This document shows positions 1 through 12,712 of a stretch of 64,000 nucleotides of DNA, piece by piece. Position numbers and translations under genes: made by a program. This DNA is from Anisus vortex. Its lineage: Eukaryota > Mollusca > Gastropoda > Planorbidae. Position 1 is the first letter of the stretch. Every line of letters starts with the position of its first letter. The stretch spans positions 31,275,742-31,339,741 of the forward strand of contig OX421497.1 of assembly GCA_949126835.1 (NCBI GenBank). Reading direction: 5' to 3'. A model generated the notes under the pieces. It was not told where the DNA came from and made no database searches. It saw nothing but the letters and a program-made list of their open reading frames with translations.

Positions 1-149
1 GTCTGTTTCGCCCATGTATCCAGACAGTGGGACATATTGCACAAATGCTAAATCTCATGATTAAAAACAACCAATTTTATTATTAAAAAAAACGTTTATT
101 TCCGGAAAAGATGAATATTAAATTTTAGTTATTAAATGCAATGTTTGTA
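1..149. other. Unassigned AT-rich sequence
   Basis: No gene, RNA or repeat boundary is recognised before the SINE that begins near 150. Confidence 0.5.
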
Positions 150-325
150 GAGCTCGGTCCTGGGTTCGAATCCTGGTGCAGGCTAGGATTTTTTCCCGGG
201 TCTAGAGGGTGTCCCTGCTGACTTTAGCTGGGGTAAAGTAAAGGCGGCTGTGCATAGTGCTGGCCACACAATCACCTAGTATGCCGTGACCTTAGAAACT
301 GGTGAACGCTGCTTCACTGGACAAA
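150..325 (+). repeat. tRNA-derived SINE copy 1
   Basis: Contains a B-box-like word (gggttcgaatcctgg) followed by a body shared with copies near 17.7, 19.8, 22.9, 37.1 and 44.8 kb. Shared landmarks are 'gtaaagtaaaggcg', 'tggccacacaatc', 'gtatgccgtgacc' and a tail 'gaaactggtgaacgctgctt'. The tRNA-like head plus common body fits a polymerase III SINE. The A-box side is weak, so the 5' end is approximate. Confidence 0.8.
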
Positions 326-2254
326 TGGATAGATTCGACGGGTACTTTAGAGTTCAAACAAAAACAGAACTATCCTGTTGAACAGAGCATATTTGCTCTT
401 TGCGTTTGCGTATTGCAAACTATATATAAAATAAACAAACTTTTGTTGAATACAACAATAGGCGCTATACAAAGCGCAAACTTTTATTTATACAGCTTTA
501 CTTGTAATTATATTGTCTGAATGCTTATACAAATGGCCTACTTTAATGCAATTTTATGCAAGCAATAAAAAACAGCCACTAACTATAAAACTTAGATTGT
601 AATTATATTGGATGGATGTTTATTTAATAATTTCATGCAATTTTATTCAAGCAATTAACCGAGCAACACAACTTCAACAACGCTAGAACTTGTTGACACG
701 TTTTTTTTTCTGGGTCACTTCTGTAAACCTCGGTTGTTAACTCATAGCAAACGACAGCACCTCTGTCTACGGTAGACTATATTTATATCAAAACAAAGAA
801 GGGGACACAACCAAGGTGGTTTGCGGTTGGTTAGTAAAGAGTTGTCTACAAGTGTACAGACGACACATTGTCGTATGTTTCACTCATTTCCGTGAGTGCT
901 AACAGTGCTAACACTGCGGGCAAAATGTAGACACTTTATCGTCTGCAAGAAGTGTCATTAAAAATTACCGAATGAAAAAAAAAAGTAGGCAAATATTTGT
1001 CTACGTTTATTCGGTATGTTTGCCAGACTTATAAAATGTTGGTCTTGCTCGACACCTTTTACGCACTATTTGTTGACTTTTATAACTCGTGTCAAAAAGT
1101 TGTGAGAATTCAATAATGTCCCATAACTTCTGTTCGTGTCTGATGACATAAAAAAGGGCGGAAAGAAAAAAGTATGTTGATTGAAGTGTTCCGTAATTAT
1201 GTCATGAAAGATTTGTAGGTCAAGTAGAGTATTTATTGACATACTTTTATTTTTGTAGATTTCCTTTGTTTTGTGGGTTAGTTTTTTTTTGGGTTCTAGA
1301 AAAATGTTTTCAGCTATTCATGACGGTTTGATGAACATTTGACTATGACAGAAATAATGGCTGTATGTCATAAATGTCAACATGCCTTTCTCCAAACAAA
1401 ACTTTATATGTCTATAGTGTCTCGCCCAGTGTGTATTGGTATTTTCCTCAGCCAATTTTGACTAGTTTTTAAAGACTTCAATAATATTTGTGGCCTCTTA
1501 TTTTTTTTTATGCATACATTGAATAAGTAGGTCAATTCAGATCCCGTATCCAGGCCTACATAAGATTTTTTTTTAGTAATTTAGTTTTAATATTTTTCTA
1601 GAGATCTTTTTCTTAAAATCCACAACCACAAGCTTTAAATATATCTTTTTAAATTATATTTTTAAGATTTAAATTATACCAGAGAAAAAATTAAACTAAA
1701 TCCAAGCTTTGGCATAGCCTCCATTTTATATAGCGTCCTCGATATATCCCAATGAATAAATAATGTTTTATTTATATGCTGGCATTCTTTCTTATTAATT
1801 AGCTAACTCACCACCTGCCACTTTTTTTCTTCTGTCATTCATAATTTTAAAGGATACTATTACTAGGCCTATATATCCCCTTAACTTATCTATTTATTCT
1901 TCGTATATGCACCCACCTATGTTTTTTTAAAAAGATTAAATGTTTTTTACTTCTAGTATTCTTTGCTTCCCAATTCCTGACTTTCTGTTTGTTTTCTGTT
2001 TTTTACTTTCTATATTAGCACATTTTATGTAGAGTTTTAAATAGCGCAGTGAACCTTGTCGGACATAAAGGGCCTACAAGTTTTCTACATTATTGTAGGA
2101 TATTTTTTCTTGATATTTTTTAAGACAAACGAACATATATTTGACATGTAGACTATATATATAAGTCTTATATATATATATATATATATATATCATTTAT
2201 ATATATATTTAATACTCTTACTTTTACAATTACACACTTTCTCGCTCTTTCTAG
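326..2254. other. Gene A upstream intron or flank; no gene seen
   Basis: AT-rich sequence with poly-T runs and a (TA)n tract near 2168-2192. The exons that should precede the GTPase exon at 2255 (P-loop, switch I, switch II) were looked for and not recognised, so they are probably upstream of the window. Confidence 0.5.
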
Positions 2255-2440
2255 GATGAATGCAAGGCAGCCTGCCATGATCTATACGACGCAGACGCTT
2301 TTGTCATCGTGTACAGCGTCACTGACGTGTCCAGTTTCCAGATGGCCAAGAAGGTCATCGAGACACTAAGGTCCAGGGCCACCTCCCGACCCTCTATTTT
2401 GTTGCTGGGAAACAAGTTCGATCTAGATCACGCCAGAAAA
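2255..2440 (+). CDS. Gene A, RERG/RASL-like small GTPase, penultimate exon
   Basis: A 62-codon internal exon, phase 0 at both ends. It is preceded by a pyrimidine tract and ctttctag and followed by the donor gtgagt. The translation carries the core of a Ras-type G domain: a hydrophobic beta strand (AFVIVYSVTD) followed by SFQMAKKVIETL, then the G4 guanine-specificity motif LLLGNKFDLD. In Ras-like GTPases NKxD reads the guanine base. The style matches RERG and RASL members, and 'VYSVTD' also occurs in the RGK group (Rad/Gem/Rem), so the family call is RERG/RASL-like with RGK as alternative. The P-loop and switch exons are not found in the window, so this locus is partial at its 5' end. A paralogue lies on the opposite strand at 27.3-38.6 kb. 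Confidence 0.88.
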
Positions 2441-2835
2441 GTGAGTTGTTTAAAAAAAAAAGGGAAATAGGAAGGCAAATTGGAGGATGCCTCGCTGATA
2501 GATTAGTTGGCACCATGTAGGGGGGGGGGCTTTAATAAGACATATGTTGACTAAATTATTTTTAGCTCCTGCTTGCAAAATATTCAGCCTCCTACTGATT
2601 TGTCAGTGAAGAAATGTAAATTATGATGATAGTTATTTATATAACGCTTCTCTCCATGCTATATTACAATTGACATTTTCTCTGAAGGCTCAATTCTATC
2701 ACATGGCAAATTCAGTGCATTATAAAAATGATTCATTTATCACAAATTATACTAATTGCCAGCCAGTATATACAAAATGACAACATTTTATAATTAGACT
2801 ATCTAGTGATTCTATTTTTGGTATTCATCCAACAG

Positions 2836-3129
2836 GTTTCTAAAGATGAAATAAAATTAGTGAAAGAACTTTACGACTGTTTCCAAGAAGAAGTCTCGGC
2901 CGCTGAGAGCCACGCCCCCATCATAAACAGTTTTCATAGACTCCTCCAGGACGCCATTAACAATCTGTGCCACAATGGCCGATCCATCAAGAGAAGAAAA
3001 AGTCTGTTTGAGAATATGTCACGGAAGATTGGTAACGTCTTCAGAAGGAAGAGCTTTGAAGGAAATACAGAAACTAAACGCAAGCTGATCAGAATTTCTC
3101 ATAATGGTGTGGACAGGAGGTCAGTGTGA
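2836..3129 (+). CDS. Gene A, RERG/RASL-like small GTPase, last exon
   Basis: Begins after the acceptor ttcatccaacag and joins the previous exon in phase 0, giving HARK|VSKDE. It has 97 codons and then TGA at 3127-3129. It carries the G5 motif (EVSAAES, the counterpart of Ras ETSAK), a helix corresponding to alpha-5, and a strongly basic tail (SIKRRKSLFENMSRKIG, FRRKSF). No CAAX prenylation box is present; the protein ends GVDRRSV. RERG, RASL and RGK proteins also lack CAAX, and basic tails in such proteins often act in membrane or partner binding; that role is inferred here. The last 15 codons and the stop are also the first unit of a tandem repeat that runs on through the 3' flank. An open frame continues upstream to 2806, but 2806-2835 is the intron end. 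Confidence 0.88.
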   Translation, partial: VSKDEIKLVKELYDCFQEEVSAAESHAPIINSFHRLLQDAINNLCHNGRSIKRRKSLFENMSRKIGNVFRRKSFEGNTETKRKLIRISHNGVDRRSV

Positions 3130-3960
3130 CACAGAAGCTTATCAGAATGTCTCATTGTGGCGTTGACATGATGTTTGTGTAAAACAGAAGTTGGTCGGAA
3201 TTTCTGAAGATGCTGTTAACTGTTGACATGCAGATTGTGTGAAACAGAAGTTGGTGGAATTTCTGAAGATGCTGTTAACTGTTGACATGCAGATTGTGTG
3301 AAACAGAAGTTGGTAGAATTTCTGAAGATGCTGTTAACTGTTGACATGCAGATTGTGTAAAACAGAAGTTGGTCGGAATTTCTGAAGATGCTGTTAACTG
3401 TTGACATACAGATTGTGTGAAAGAGAAGTTGGTCAGAATTTCTCATTTGTTGAGGACATACAGATTGTGGGGAAACAGATTTTGGTCAGAATTTCTGAAG
3501 ATGCTGTTAACTGTTGACATGCAGATTGTGTGAAACAGAAGTTGGTCGGAATTTCTGAAGATGCTGTTAACTGTTGACATGCAGATTGTGTGAAACAGAA
3601 GTTGGTCGGAATTTCTGAAGATGCTGTTAACTGTTGACATGCAGATTGTGTGAAACAGAAGTTGGTCAGAATTTCTCATTTGTTGAGGACATACAGATTG
3701 TGGGGAAACAGATTTTGGTCAAAATTTCAGAAGATGCTGTTAACTGTTGACATGCATATTGTGTGAAACAGAAGTTGGTCAGAATTTCTCATTTGTTGAG
3801 GACATACAGATTGTGGGGAAACATATTTTGGTCAGAATTTCTCATTTGATGAAAACATGCAGTTTGTGTGAAACAGAAGTTGGTCAGAATTTCTCATTTT
3901 GATTAAAACATGCAGATTGTGTGAAACAGAAGTTGGTCAGAATGTCTTAATATAATGTGG
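3082..3960 (+). repeat. 53-60 bp tandem array seeded in the gene A coding end
   Basis: Unit 0 (3082-3134) holds the last 15 codons and the TGA of gene A. Unit 1 (3135-3187) is also 53 bp. From 3188 the unit is about 60 bp and is repeated with variants to about 3960. Each unit carries a form of 'agaagttggtcagaatttct' and ends around 'gaaacag'. Some units have an alternative middle ('ctcatttgttgaggacatac'). Open frames on the minus strand across it are repeat artefacts. Confidence 0.85.
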
Positions 3961-5935
3961 ACAGCAAGGAAGAGATCTACTACTTAAATGATTTGGTGTC
4001 AGGAAATATATTGGTCACTTTGAAATTGGTTAATTATTAAATTATTTTTATAAAAGCATTTTAAGAACAAGCATCCTTCTATATGGTTATTTCTGTGTGC
4101 CCATGGTTCAGAGAAACAATTATCTGTCTCAGATTTACATAAGTCATGAAACACTTTCTACATGCTTTACAAACATCAGTCTATTTTGAGTAGAGGTGAG
4201 TGTCAAGAGGAGTGTCTTACCACAGATTTTATATACTAGGTTTAGTGCTCATCTACAAGTGAGCTTAATGCTCTAAAGCATTGCCTGGTTACAATGCATT
4301 TGGTCTGAGTACATGTTTCTGTTACAATTGCAATCTCCATTGCAATTACCATAAGTCCTTACTTACTACTCGTTAAAGCTGTTTTACCCAAGCTTTTCAC
4401 CAAAAAAAAAAAGAATTTTATTATGGATATAGGCTCTCAGTGAACAAATCAAACTGTTTATCTTGAAAATATTTTAATGAACTTAAAATATTTAGTTGTA
4501 CAGTATTTATTATTTCTATTAATTATTTGCTTGTGCTTATATTATAAGCCCTGACATAAAAATGAAACAAGCAAAAAGGGAGATAATTTCTGTTGCATTA
4601 ACAGGGCAAAGAATGGAATAGAAGGGAAATAATCTATATTATTTTCTTGAAAACATAAAAGAAATTTATCAGGATTGTCTAAACTGAGTAAATAAATTAT
4701 GTAAATATCCAAACCATTACACATTATAACTATGGTTGTTAATCCTATAGATCAATTATGGTCCTATTGAAAAAAATCATTTTCATTTTTCATCATAATA
4801 TCTTATTATTTGTCTGAATGTAATGTAAAATGCACATAATAAGACCACGTTGTTAATTTGTACAAATGTTTTTAACTATATTCAATGATTATTCTAATTT
4901 TTATTTTCTCCAAATAATTTCAATTTTATACAAATTTGAATGAATTCATGTTTTAGACACACACAAAAAATGTTTAATGGTAACAAAATAATGTAACAAA
5001 TCCTTTGTAAATATAACTTTTGTGCATTCTTGTAAAAAAAAAAAAATACAACAGTTTTATACCTTAGTAAAGTCCCATAACTCAAATAATTAGAAATGTC
5101 TTGTAGTGGAATGAAAATGTTTTTTTTTAAATATTTTTTCTTAAATCCACTACTTTATGCAGATTTGAATTAATGTAATAATGTATATAGTATTGTTTTT
5201 TATATTTTTTATTTATTTAAAAACTGAATACAAATATTATGATTTACATTTCTTTATTCTCCTATGGCATATAAAAATTAATCATTGAAATGTGAGTTGT
5301 TCTTTTTATACGTTTGTCTCCCTTACAACTCATGCATTGTATAAATGGAAAAAAAAAAAAGCTTTGTAATTATGATAATGTGAAATTATATGAATAAAAA
5401 AAATAAATGTTCTTTGACTTTTAGATGTATTAAACTTAACTGTGCCATAAAGTGTTCTACAAATCACTGGATGACACACATTCATTTGTAGTTGCTCTGT
5501 TCCTATTGTAATAAGTTGTTTGTACATTCCAGTTTTATTTAGTGCTTGTAGAGAATCAAAATAAAATACAAAGAAAATAAACAGTTTTTTTAAAGAACAT
5601 TGTTAATTGAGTTTATTATTATTATTGTTTACATGCATCCATTAGAGTAATTAGGATAAATGGCACTGGGGGCGGTAGTAAGAATTGGAGCCCATTAAGA
5701 ATGTTAGTTTTGAATTATAAGTAATTTTTTTTAAAAGAAAATATGAGTTTGGTGCTTAACAACAACTTAGCACTTGGGTCGGCTACCCCCCCCCCCCCCC
5801 GCCCAACCCCCAATCTAGTTACTCACTAAAATGTCAATGTCCACAAATTAAATGTTATCTACTTTAGTCCGTCACTTCCAAGTATTATTTTTCCCAATGT
5901 TTTATGAAAACTTTTGTTTTGATGTGGTCACAGGT
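3961..5935. other. AT-rich intergenic stretch
   Basis: Only short AT-rich sequence, poly-A and poly-T runs and a C tract near 5787-5800. No coding region, RNA or element end is recognised. Confidence 0.5.
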
Positions 5936-6155
5936 GATTTATGGGGACAGTTTTGGATTGCCTTTGCAATGGTCTCGGGTTTGATTCCTGGTTTAAAATG
6001 ATTGGACTCTCCCCTCCACCCCCACCCAACCTGCTCGATTTAATTTGTTCGGATCAATCATGCTGCTGACTGGGATTACTTTGGCAAAAGTAAAGTATGA
6101 CTGAAGAATTGTGTGGACAACACAACCAACCCACTTGTATGTGGTGACCAGAGAA
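5936..6155 (+). repeat. Diverged SINE copy 2
   Basis: A degraded member of the same SINE family. A B-box-like 'gggtttgattcctgg' is followed by 'gcaaaagtaaagta' and 'gtatgtggtgaccagagaaac', matching landmarks of the other copies in order. It runs directly into an 18-bp minisatellite. Confidence 0.65.
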
Positions 6156-6430
6156 ACTAGTGAATGGTGTCTTACTAGTGAATGATGTCTTACTAGTGAA
6201 TGATGTTTTACTAGTGAATGGTGTTTTACTAGTGAATGGTGTTTTACTAGTGAATGGTGTTTTACTAGTGAATGGTGTTTTACTAGTGAATGGTGTTTTA
6301 CTAGTGAATCGTGTTTTACTAGTGAATGGTGTTTTATTAGTTAATGGTGTTTTACTAGTGAATGGTGTTTTATTAGTTAATGGTGTTTTACTAGTGAATG
6401 GTGTTTTACTAGTGAATGGTGTTTTCCTAG
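6156..6430 (+). repeat. 18-bp minisatellite grown from the SINE tail
   Basis: About 15 copies of an 18-bp unit (actagtgaatggtgtttt and variants). The unit aligns base for base with the end of the intact SINE (actggtgaacgctgcttc). After the array the SINE end resumes as 'ctagccctg', compared with 'actggcccta' in the copy at 19.8 kb. Because 18 is a multiple of 3, both strands are open (102 and 129 residues), but these are periodic artefacts. Confidence 0.85.
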
Positions 6431-6596
6431 CCCTGTCAACCAAGGTGAAGCCTTACTTTTGTTTTTAATTTTACGTTATTTTTAGGCACACTACAGTTTT
6501 ATTTTTTTTGCCTATGGAATGCCATTAAGAAAAAATCAACATATTTTGCACGATATTTTTGCACAAAGTCTTTTGAGATGCCCCCTCGTGTTAGGC

Positions 6597-8417
6597 AACG
6601 TTTAAAAGGGCAAATCATTTCGTGGTAGAGGGTCACATATTTCGCGTAAAAAAAAGTAAACTAATTTAATAAAAAAATAATAATTTTATTTTTATTTAAA
6701 AAAAAAATGAAACTTTTTTTTAGTGGACTATCTTCTTGGAGTGGTGTGGGGAACAGGTGACCCCACTTGCTAATTGATGCCTCGAGGTTTATAGGAACAA
6801 GAGGGCCACTGTGAATGCCATAAAAAGCCATATAGGCAGACTTGACCAGACGGCTTAACAATTGAAATAGTTTAAAAGCAAGTATGGCCTCATTGATTGG
6901 TCAAGGGTCAATAGAGAGAGTGATAATCACATTGTGTAAACCTCAGAATAGAAATATATTAATTATTTATGAAGTTGATCAACCTTGACCTATTAACCAA
7001 ACAAAAAAAAAAGGGAGATTATTCTTGTTGCCTTGACCGTTCACTATAAATCTCTGATCACATTAGGCTATGCTTATATAATGAGCCTTTCAAGTTACTC
7101 GCAATAACAATATAAATCTTTTGTGTGTGTGTGTGTGGGAAAACCCGAAATAGCGAATCCCAGCTGTTGAATTAATGTTATCATGTGTGTGTGAAACATA
7201 CAGTTAATACGCTCCTGCTATACAGAAGATTATTACTTCTTACCCTTATCAGTGTCTTGAGTCTAGTCTTGCATTTTGATTAATGTTTTTAAAAAATGTT
7301 CAGTTATTGGTTTTCCTGCTTTGTTCAGGCCACCCATTTCATGCCCGAATGCCACTCGAGAAGCAGCGCACTTATGTGCGTTTTTTTTTAAATTATGGAA
7401 TAAGAAACGTGTTTATACTATAGGCCTATATCCATAAGTCTTTCTGAACTGAACATTGTAATATATTAATGTAGTTGTGTTGTATTTCCCATTTCCGGAT
7501 GCCACTCGGGAAGAAAGAGTACTTATATGCATTTGTTCTCGCATAAGAGATAAGGAAAGTGTTTTGGTCTTTATATTTATCCGAGCATTGCAACGGGCTG
7601 TTATTGGGTTGTATTTCTAAATTAGAGTTTTGATGCCTTATGTAGACCTATTATTACTACTTTACTCTTTGACCTTATGTCCTCTAGTGCTAGTATTTCT
7701 TTGTTTAGTGATTTAACTATTGGTTTCGGAAGTGATAAATTAAACAAGGCTAATGTGGTTTAACATAATTCAAATGCTAGTGAAGCGATACTCATCTCAT
7801 TGCATAAATAAGTGTAATCTACCCACGTGACTGTATCACCCTTAGGAGTCATGTTTTATTTCATGAGTTGTCTACCTTACTGTTCTCATGATGTTTTCTT
7901 GATAGTTCAGTGCAAAGTGGGACTTTTTAAAACGATCATTTAAAGTGGATTTTAAAAAAAAAAGCAAATACATTGCTTAATAAATGTAGACCTAAAGACA
8001 ACATTTATTTAAAAAAAATTGCAAACGTTTTAAAATAATTTTTGTGTGACAATTTTTTTTTATGGACAGCATGGCATTGTATTATATATGAGTTAAAAAA
8101 AAAAAAACTCAAATTCACAGCATAAATTAAAAGCAATAGCTAGGCTACATTACGAGGGAATGAGTTGCAGATGATCTGTCAATGTACCCGTTGCTGATGT
8201 ACACTGGTCCTGTAGTTCCTTTAGCAACCTACAAACCTCGTGGCACCAATAAGCAAGTATGGTCACCCGTTCCCCACACCGCTGCAAACAATTACTCCAC
8301 TATCTACTATATATCTAAAAAAATGTTTCATTTTCTATTTTGTAAATTTGTTTACTTTTCATTAGGCGAAATATGTGAAGCTCCACCTTGAAATGAGGAG
8401 CTCTTTTAAACGACGCT
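6597..8417. mobile_element. DNA element with about 220-bp inverted repeats
   Basis: The left arm (about 6597-6830) and right arm (about 8195-8417) are inverted copies of each other. Shared words read inward include 'cgtttaaaag', 'cacatatttcg', 'ggtgtggggaac' and 'cgaggttt'. The interior contains a copy of a dispersed repeat but no transposase. This fits a non-autonomous terminal-inverted-repeat element. A possible short TTA-like flank is not convincing, so the superfamily is undecided. Confidence 0.7.
7205..7640 (+). repeat. Dispersed repeat family X, copy 1
   Basis: Shares ordered landmarks ('gtctagtcttgcattttgat', 'ggttttcctg', 'ttcatgcccgaatgccact', 'agaaagagtacttatatgc', 'gttgtatttctaa') with copies near 36.5, 46.4, 47.2, 57.5 and 59.2 kb. 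No coding content is seen. It may be the 3' part of a retroelement. Confidence 0.7.
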
Positions 8418-10394
8418 AAATATTTGCAATTATTTTTTTTAATGAAAACAATACCACAGATGTGTGCAGAAATGAATAAATAAACAGAAATAATTTAAAT
8501 CCTCAAATTATTATAATATACTCCGAGCACATGTTTTTTTTTTTTTACTTTAGCTCGAACTAGCCCGAGGCGCAAGGAGATTGATTTCGTCATAGATGGT
8601 TACATAAACTATGTACAAATTGAATGTGTAATCTGTACATTTGTACCTAACCCAAGAAAGACAATGAGACAAGTCTATTGAGAAAATATTTAACACAGGT
8701 GGCGGGCCACACGACAATGTGGAGGTGTATGTGTACACACACATTTGTGTGGGAGGGGGGGTAATTTAGTTCTATTGAAATACTGTTGTTTTTTGTGTGT
8801 GTGGCTTTTGTTGCTTCTGTGTGTCTTTATTTCTATCTATACTTCAAAGTCAACAACAGTCAAACGTCCACATTGCTGGTATTTCACGGCGTACGAGGTA
8901 GGCCTATCACCACCCACCACATTGGTCTTTTCCTGGCTACTGCAAGTGGACAATATCAGCTCGCCGGACTATACCATGTTTTTTTTTCTTCTCTTTCCGG
9001 CCACATTTGTTTTCGTTGTTTATCCACAGCTGTAAGGGTTGGAACAGTCCACTCTTTGGGGGGTGTCCAAAACCATTGTCCATGACGGAAAAACATAATC
9101 ACAGCATAACTGAAAAACATAGGCCTGGTACATTGTGAAGTAAAGCCATAATTGCATCATTAAAGAGTATAACTCCACCATAATCACACACTACTCCACC
9201 ATAATCAAAAACTTATAATGACACCGTAAAGTAAAAGAAATAATCGCACCATTAAAAAGTCACATTAACACCGTAAGGTGATAGCAATAATCGCACTGTT
9301 AAAAGCAATAATGACACTGTACTTTAAGGACGTAAACATATTAAAAAGTAGAAGACACAAACACGTCATCAGTGAAGGCCTTAAATCACACCACAAGTGT
9401 AAGGCCGCAGTCTAATCGCACCACCGTATTATGGAAATCTAATCCTTTGCCAGTCATTGAAATTATGATGATCTTGAACATGTTAACACGTCAACTTGGA
9501 GAATATTATCATGTATTTGAGAAGGTCTATGATTTTCACCTTCCAACACTTTGAGAAGTGATTTTTTAAATATTGTTTCGACAAATAGCGACACCGAGTT
9601 GTTACGTAGAACTTATAAGAAACTAACTTAGCCTTGAAACTGTATATAATGAATTTATATGAATTTATATGAATTTATATGAAGTTAAATTGAAATTCTA
9701 AAGACATCTTTACATTCATGACTAGTTTAAAAAATCAGAGAAAAAACAAGTAGTAATAAATTTAGTCTAGAAATTATGTACAATGTAGCCTACATCTAAC
9801 AGAAGAAATATGGGATCGGCCAAGCCGTATGACTCATCAAACATTTAAATAAGAAATGCATTATATATAATTTGTATCGAAAGAAAACAACACATTCAAT
9901 TCATTTGTTTGTCGGACAATAAATGCAAGAGAGTTTACAACACTGCAATCTGAGTTAATGGAAGAAGTATCTCATTTTCTCTTTAATTTATAGCATGTGA
10001 AATATACTTTTCTATATATACTTCTTTTAAAGTATATACATATAATACTTTTGTATTTGTTAGCGTGGGCGTATAAAAAAAGAATGTTCAGAGGGTGTAG
10101 CCTCGGGAAGACAAATTGTAGTAAGCATTAAAATTTATTGTTGTGTTTATGTTTTGTAGTTTCATTTCTGGTATTTCAATTATTGTGCAGACAATTTACC
10201 AATTAGCTAATCGTGCCAAGTTAAAGTACGTGTTCACAATGTCCAAAGGTTAATGAGAATTCTCTCTCCTGGATTGTAAACAATGACTGCAACAGCTTAT
10301 AAATCAGTGCATGAAATACTTGCGCCTGGCTGTTGACATACACAAAGAGGTGGAGTGTAGACAATAAGTATCTAATTATAGAAATCTGCAGTTT
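8418..10394. other. Intergenic; no gene recognised
   Basis: Two overlapping frames of about 96-99 codons near 8745-9085 are low-complexity and lack any recognisable domain. Between 9160 and 9420 there is a loose, irregular repeat around 'aatcgcacca' and 'aatgacacc'. A 'tgaatttata' triplet repeat lies at 9650-9680. Confidence 0.4.
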
Positions 10395-10850
10395 ATATTG
10401 ATATCTGTCTGTCTGTATGTCTTTTTATTTCTTTACCCTCCTATCTGTCTCCTCTATTTCTCTGTCTATATATCCATTTTTCTATCTATTACTCTCTCCA
10501 TTTGTCCCTTTATCTAAACATTTATCTACTTCCATTAATCTATCCATTCTTGTATCTTTCTGTCCATTTCTCTACCTAGCCTTATATCTATCTGTTTATT
10601 AATATGTCTATCCATTTAGCTATCTATATAGATTATTGGCCCTATATATATGTATTATTAAGGTCTGCATTCATTTATCTACATATCTATACATTAATCG
10701 ATCCACTCATTTATCTAACTATCGATCTATGTATGTATACTACCTATCCATTATTTTACATGTCTCTATCTATCCATTGTATCTATTAATTAAACTATTC
10801 ATCTATTTATCTCTCTGTCTAAATATTTATCAAACTATTTCTTGTGTCAT
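10395..10850 (+). repeat. Degenerate TCTA-type microsatellite
   Basis: Built from tct/cta words such as 'ctatctgtctcc' and 'atctatctatata', heavily decayed. Open frames in it are low-complexity. Confidence 0.7.
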
Positions 10851-10970
10851 CAAAACGAGGTGTGAACGAAATGGTGTGTGTGTGTGTATGGGATTATCAC
10901 CACGACTTGTTGTTTATAAATTCTTGCTAGTGACGCCGTGTACCCCACTCGTGTCTTTTAATACCCCCCT

Positions 10971-11079
10971 CCCCTTTTCTTTTTCTCCCCCGCAAACACA
11001 AGGACACAAACACACACGCACAAATACATGCGCCTGACGCACACACAGCGACGGTCAGCGACACCAATACACAAGCTCC
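10971..11079 (+). repeat. Donor copy of a 107-bp duplicated segment
   Basis: This C- and A-rich segment recurs at 12606-12712 with three mismatches. Identity stops abruptly at both ends, which identifies it as the likely template for the insertion downstream. Confidence 0.8.
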
Positions 11080-12595
11080 GTCATGCGCCACATTTCGTAA
11101 GGAGGCAAAACGCCAACAAGCCGAGTTCCCCCATCCCCCACCCCTTCTCCTTTTCACAGTTGTCTCTTCTCATCAGTAATCGATTTCGCATTTCATCTCT
11201 TAACCCCTCCTCCCCCCCCTTTCGCCCCATTCTCGTCCTCTCACTTCCCTCTCTGTAACATACACCCCCCCCCCACCCCTACCTCAGTTTAGCCTATTTA
11301 AAAGAAATTATTGGCACGGGGCATCATATCCCAAGGCTTGGACTCCACTATGTTCACAAACTAAATATACTATAATGTCATAATATTGTCGTTATATGAA
11401 AGTGTCTCATGGATTTGTTGACTGTACACTGGAGTTGTGATAAAGTGTTCACACTGTGATAAACTTATACAAGACATCATCCGCAGTTATTCAACAGTGA
11501 GTATTGTTTCGTGAATAAGTCTTACTTATTTTTAAAATAGTTCTATTTAGTTGAAACTAATAATTGATACAAGAATGATGCTTGATATGATTACAGTAGC
11601 CACACTGCTATCTTTTTTGTAAAAAGGCAATGATTGAAGTAAAAAAACAAACAACCAAACAACGCGATAAATACAATGGTATTTAATATAACTAACTACA
11701 AGGCTAACGAAAGTACAATTCGATTGAAGGGCGTTCATGGCGCGTTCGTTTCCAAACATTACGATCTCAAAAAACAACAGCAACAAAAGAATCATGTTTA
11801 GCATCGTTTGATGATCAGGGCCTAAATAATATATTCTACATCTACCGGTTTAGAGTAATGATCACAATTAGGGCACATCCAAACATCTGGGCATACAGGT
11901 CAGTGTTACGCTTAAATATTAGGACGATGTACCGTAAGTAATTGGAAACAAGCTAATGACCTCCACCCCCTTAAAAAGAAAAGAGAAAGAAACACAAAAA
12001 TTTTACTCTGGAAGGGTTTCATTTACTGTACACGACACTGGCCAATGTTGTATCACTAGTATAATATGGGAAATACTATAATATGTTAAAATTCTTATAT
12101 AAGCAGCAGTTCTTTATTTTGGGAGCACCGGATATATTAACACAGTATATTTCTATATGAAGGCGTAATATAAAAAAATAAAAATTCACAGAATAGGTCG
12201 ACGACATATATTTTGTTTAATGTACTGCTGTCTCAATCTATTTGATTTAGTGTTCTTAGTCACACTGGGCAAGCCAATACCCTATGAAGGTTAGGGCTAT
12301 CTTTAGGCTTATTCGGCTGTTCTTATTATGTTGTACATAATCTTATTAATAGCTTTGGTTCTACAATGTGTTTGTGGCATGCTTAGGCACCTGTTAATTA
12401 AAAAAGATCAATAGACATTAATTTTATTCTACATCTGCCGGCTTGCTATAACATGATCATTATTACGTTCAGTAACTTGCACATAACCCTCAGTGTATTA
12501 TGCGAAAAAAATCTGCGCATTCAAAAACTGCTGAGCATATACTATGGCTCTGCATTATTTAACAAAAAATTTCGGATAAAGCTCACAGCATTATG
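11080..12595. other. Intergenic, C-rich then AT-rich
   Basis: A pyrimidine/C-rich tract runs to about 11285, followed by ordinary AT-rich DNA. No gene or element boundary is recognised. Confidence 0.45.
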
Positions 12596-12605
12596 CACAG
12601 GTCTC

Positions 12606-12712
12606 CCCTTTTCTTTTTCTCCCCCACAAACACAAGGACACAAACACACACGCACAAATATATGCGCCTGACGCACACACAGCGACGGTCAGCGACACCA
12701 ATAGACAAGCTC
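12606..12712 (+). mobile_element. Templated insertion with 10-bp target duplication
   Basis: A near-identical copy of about 10971-11079, flanked on both sides by the direct repeat cacaggtctc (12596-12605 and 12713-12722). A filler copied from 1.6 kb away and flanked by a target duplication looks like a templated sequence insertion. Two insertions of one short unknown element is the alternative. Confidence 0.75.

Noticed and set aside
661..735. Possible switch-II exon of gene A (frame reading TTLELVDT)
   Set aside because: Resembles LEILDT, but there is no upstream beta-strand sequence, a stop lies about 15 codons earlier, and no good splice sites surround it.
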